From the NCBI GenBank assembly GCA_023251595.1, contig JAHEYM010000299.1, forward strand, positions 1 to 5,496: 5,496 bases of DNA. Reading direction: 5' to 3'. Position 1 is the first letter of the stretch. Each line of letters starts with the position of its first letter. Positions 3,564 to 5,496 of this stretch are shown here, piece by piece. Origin of the DNA: Bacteroidota bacterium (GTDB lineage Bacteria; Bacteroidota; Bacteroidia; AKYH767-A; JABDAW01). The translations under genes and the position numbers were made by a program. Under the pieces are notes generated by a model, which saw only the letters and a list, made by a program, of their open reading frames with translations, made no database searches and was not told where the DNA came from.

Positions 3564-5414
3564 TTATGCAGTTATTTCAGTCAATTCCAATCTTTCAATT
3601 CTTGATATGATTGAACGTTGCGTACGACCGAAATGAGCTGAAAGATATTTCAGTGAAACACCTTCTTTATGCAATAATTTTAGTTCGGCGTCGAGCTCGG
3701 GAGTCCAGGGACGGTTGTGGTTTTTATTTTTCTCTCTTGCTTCTTTCATTGTATGTCTCTCTGTTTGTCTTTCTGTTCGTCTCCTTCTGTAAGGAGTTCC
3801 GTTCCATTCTGTTTTACGAAGTTCGATTTCCAATCGTCTTGCATCTTCTTTTGCCATCTTTTCTTCGTCAGTAATTTCGCGGATTAAACGAATTTGAGGA
3901 GAACGCGGAAAATTTTCCGGCACTAAAGATTCAGGAATAAACAGACTATTCTTCGTTCGTGTAACAGCGACATATAGCAGATTAATTTCCTCATTTATTT
4001 TTGCAACATTTAAATCTTCTTCTTTCGTTGCTTTTATTTGTTTTAACAATTTTTGTTCAGAAAGAAAATCCTCAACAATCTGAACCGCGTCGTATTCCAT
4101 GCCCTTACAACGATGTACAGTTGAGAAGATCATTTCTGCTTTTTCTTTTTGATCATTTTCAACATGCTTAGCTTTTATTTTTTTCAGAATATTGGGAATT
4201 TCATCTCCGTAAGATTTCACAATCTCAACCATCATTCCAAGCTGAACATCCTCTGTTTTTTTTATATAATCTTCCAGTTCATATAAGTTCTGCATTCCCG
4301 CAATCAATTTATCTTTTATTAAATGATGGTTTCCGTTATAAAGATGTAAAACGTCATAGAGTGAAGCACCTTCATCGGCATACGTGTAGGAATGAAAATT
4401 ACCTTCGAAATATAAATATTTTAAATCCGGTTTCTCCATCACATATTCGATGGCTTTCAGAAGGAGCCCGAGATTTGTTCGTGCAATGACTGCTTTTGTT
4501 TCCCTACCATGAATGGCAGGGTTAGTTTCTGTACCATGAATGGTTAGTTCCCGACCCTGCATGGCGGGGTTAATGTGCGAACTAATATGCTTCTTCCACT
4601 TCAAAACTTCCATCGAAAGATTTGCAATATCCTGAGAGAAGCGGAAGCTCGTTGAGAGGTGATACGTTTTGTAATTTGCTTTTTCGAGAGAGTTCACTGC
4701 GAAACGCCATCCATATATTTGCTGATGTGTATCGCCGACAATTACCTTGGTGGCTTTTTGTTTTAAAAAAATATCGAGCATCGCCGGCGATGCGTCCTGA
4801 CCTTCATCAAATAAAATATAATCGTAATTAAGTTTTGGAATGGAGAGCTGAAATTTCTTTAAATAAAAATCGTGTGTGATTTCAATTTCACCATTATCCA
4901 TTTTGCTTAAAAGAAGTCGAGTCTGACGTTCAATATATTTGTAAAACGTCTTCACAAATATTTTTGCTTGTCGCTCGGAAACGACATCGAGATAATTCAG
5001 ATCCTGAACTTTTTGTTTATCGCTGTTGCAGAAATATGCCACAAATTTATTGACGTGATTAGCGAGAATATATTCCTCGTGTTTTTCCTTGCCACGTAAT
5101 CGCAGAAGATCAACAATTTCGTGCGTTTTATAGCTCTGAGGCTTAACATTGTAGTTGTGTTTATATACAATATTTTTGAAAGCGAGTGAATGGGCGGTTT
5201 CGACTTTCACATTGTCGAGACCCTTTTCTGCGAACTTTTTAACCGCTTCGAGCTTCACCGATTTGTTGAAGGCAAGATAGAGAATTTTACTATCCTTCGG
5301 TCGCGTTTTGGCGTACTCGATGATAGTTGTAGTTTTTCCGGAACCTGCGACTGCATTGATTTTTATGTCGCCGTTGGAGTGGATGATGTCGAGTTGTTCT
5401 TGTGTTAGTTTCAT
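3564..5414 (-). CDS. Compact UvrD/Rep-family (FBH1-like) SF1A DNA helicase with C-terminal Myb/HTH-like domain
   Basis: This is a 616-residue predicted ATP-dependent 3'-5' DNA helicase. All core motifs are present: Q-motif LTQEQLDII (3-11), Walker A AGSGKTT (23-29, Lys27), LYLAFNKSVKLEA (45-57), TAHSLAF (73-79), motif II ILFDEGQD (200-207), motif III VGDTHQQIYGWR (226-237), SFRF with Arg258 (256-259), AVIARTN (308-314), motif V STVHRCKGMEYD (431-442) and motif VI NLLYVAVTRTK (478-488, Arg486). The FNKS, CKGMEYD and DDF-like VEDF features resemble the FBH1 branch more than UvrD or PcrA, and only about 120 residues separate AVIARTN from motif V, so the 2B domain is small. A basic linker (541-568, containing RTER-QTER) joins a tail, WTPELDAELKLLHKEG...LSAHFGRTQRSIISRIERL (570-609), that looks like a SANT/Myb or HTH DNA-binding module. 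Residues 281-306 are encoded by three short palindromic repeats. A role in recombination or repair is inferred; no nuclease domain is seen. Confidence 0.93.
   Translation of the reverse strand: MKLTQEQLDIIHSNGDIKINAVAGSGKTTTIIEYAKTRPKDSKILYLAFNKSVKLEAVKKFAEKGLDNVKVETAHSLAFKNIVYKHNYNVKPQSYKTHEIVDLLRLRGKEKHEEYILANHVNKFVAYFCNSDKQKVQDLNYLDVVSERQAKIFVKTFYKYIERQTRLLLSKMDNGEIEITHDFYLKKFQLSIPKLNYDYILFDEGQDASPAMLDIFLKQKATKVIVGDTHQQIYGWRFAVNSLEKANYKTYHLSTSFRFSQDIANLSMEVLKWKKHISSHINPAMQGRELTIHGTETNPAIHGRETKAVIARTNLGLLLKAIEYVMEKPDLKYLYFEGNFHSYTYADEGASLYDVLHLYNGNHHLIKDKLIAGMQNLYELEDYIKKTEDVQLGMMVEIVKSYGDEIPNILKKIKAKHVENDQKEKAEMIFSTVHRCKGMEYDAVQIVEDFLSEQKLLKQIKATKEEDLNVAKINEEINLLYVAVTRTKNSLFIPESLVPENFPRSPQIRLIREITDEEKMAKEDARRLEIELRKTEWNGTPYRRRRTERQTERHTMKEAREKNKNHNRPWTPELDAELKLLHKEGVSLKYLSAHFGRTQRSIISRIERLELTEITA
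3744..3779 (-). repeat. 12-bp tandem repeat coding the helicase linker (RTER-QTER-HTMK)
   Basis: On the minus strand CGAACAGAAAGA and CAAACAGAGAGA are direct 12-bp copies, followed by a decayed third, CATACAATGAAA. They encode RTER, QTER and HTMK (residues 546-557) in the basic linker before the C-terminal DNA-binding domain. The 12-bp period keeps the frame, so copy-number change would alter only linker length. Confidence 0.6.
4498..4572 (-). repeat. Three abutting TAAC...GAAAC palindromic units translated in frame inside the helicase
   Basis: On the minus strand the units occupy 4572-4547 (26 bp), 4546-4525 (22 bp) and 4524-4498 (27 bp), with no bases between them. Each begins TAAC and ends GAAC or GAAAC. 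Two carry a CCATTCATGG centre with inverted flanks (for example CCCT..CCAT against ATGG..AGGG); the third has a shortened centre, GCCATGC. The peptides are NPAMQGRE, LTIHGTET and NPAIHGRET (residues 282-306). The total of 75 bp is 25 codons. Conceptual removal joins SSHI directly to KAVIARTN, a sensible lead-in to a conserved helicase strand. A fourth unit with the same ends is at 3455-3480. Confidence 0.82.
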
Positions 5415-5423
5415 GGTAGAAAA

Positions 5424-5447
5424 GGGTTGATGGGTTGATGGGTTGAA
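5424..5447. repeat. Octamer tandem repeat GGGTTGAT, three copies, in the helicase leader
   Basis: GGGTTGAT occurs at 5424-5431 and 5432-5439, and GGGTTGAA at 5440-5447. It ends 10 nt upstream of the helicase ATG, so the transcript would carry TCAACCCA repeats close to the start codon. An effect on translation is possible but not shown. Confidence 0.75.
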
Positions 5448-5485
5448 AAGGGGAAGAAAAGATCTTTATTGTGATAAAAGCGGTG

Positions 5486-5493
5486 CGAAGGTA
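5486..5493 (-). promoter_or_regulatory. Possible -7 box (TACCTTCG) for the helicase gene
   Basis: TACCTTCG at the right window edge differs from TAnnTTTG at one position and lies about 70 nt upstream of the ATG at 5414. The expected TTTG partner would fall outside the window, so the call cannot be completed. Support comes from the TACCTTTR words before three other genes here. Confidence 0.3.
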
Positions 5494-5496
5494 AAA

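Noticed and set aside
3546..3566. AAAATC...GATTTT inverted repeat just after the helicase stop, considered as a terminator
   Set aside because: It has only a 6-bp A/T-rich stem with a 6-nt loop and a poor T tract; it is too weak to call as an intrinsic terminator.
3611..3874. Plus-strand frame with a hydrophobic stretch that resembles a membrane peptide
   Set aside because: The hydrophobic run is the complement of the basic, purine-rich helicase linker repeat, so it is a base-composition artefact.
4498..4572. Three repeat units considered as a mini-CRISPR array
   Set aside because: The units abut without spacers, vary in length, lie inside a coding frame, and there are no cas genes.
1..5496. 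Search for a defence, toxin-antitoxin or other new multi-gene system
   Set aside because: The helicase has no nuclease, methylase or effector partner here, and the neighbours are rsmI, a zinc ribbon, lipocalin-like proteins and a glycosyltransferase, with no sign of a joint function.

Overview
The window looks like chromosomal DNA from a member of the Bacteroidota, probably an environmental lineage. Four things point there: a TMEM260/DUF2723-type membrane glycosyltransferase, starts without Shine-Dalgarno sequences, an almost ideal Bacteroidota promoter (TTTG-N19-TACCTTTG) upstream of one gene with weaker relatives upstream of three others, and many short dispersed palindromic repeats. All six genes are on the minus strand, so the natural reading order is from the right edge to the left.

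In that order they are: a compact UvrD/Rep-family (FBH1-like) helicase with a C-terminal Myb/HTH-like domain (5414-3564); a small Cys4 zinc-ribbon protein (3447-3181) whose TAA directly abuts the ATG of rsmI, the 16S rRNA 2'-O-methyltransferase (3180-2509); two tandem lipocalin-like exported proteins of 134 residues each (2414-2010 and 1918-1514), of which only the second keeps a lipoprotein cysteine; a strong intrinsic terminator (1453-1487); and the first 453 codons of a DUF2723 multi-spanning protein that starts at 1361 and runs off the left edge. That last gene is open at the edge and fills the first 1.36 kb. There are no tRNA or rRNA genes, transposases, CRISPR arrays or defence operons.

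The genes are ordinary. Zinc-ribbon plus rsmI is a two-gene operon, the two lipocalin-like genes are a local duplication, and the outer genes look independent. The unusual part is the short repeats, of at least five kinds, which occupy four of the five intergenic or leader gaps and enter two genes. A 62-bp palindromic element ends inside rsmI and supplies its stop codon. Three abutting units of another family (TAAC...GAAAC with an inverted core) total exactly 75 bp and are translated as 25 extra residues inside the helicase. A fourth unit with the same boundaries lies in the leader of the zinc-ribbon/rsmI operon, beside a third repeat type. I see no convincing new multi-gene system. The in-frame domestication of a short palindromic repeat is the observation most worth following.
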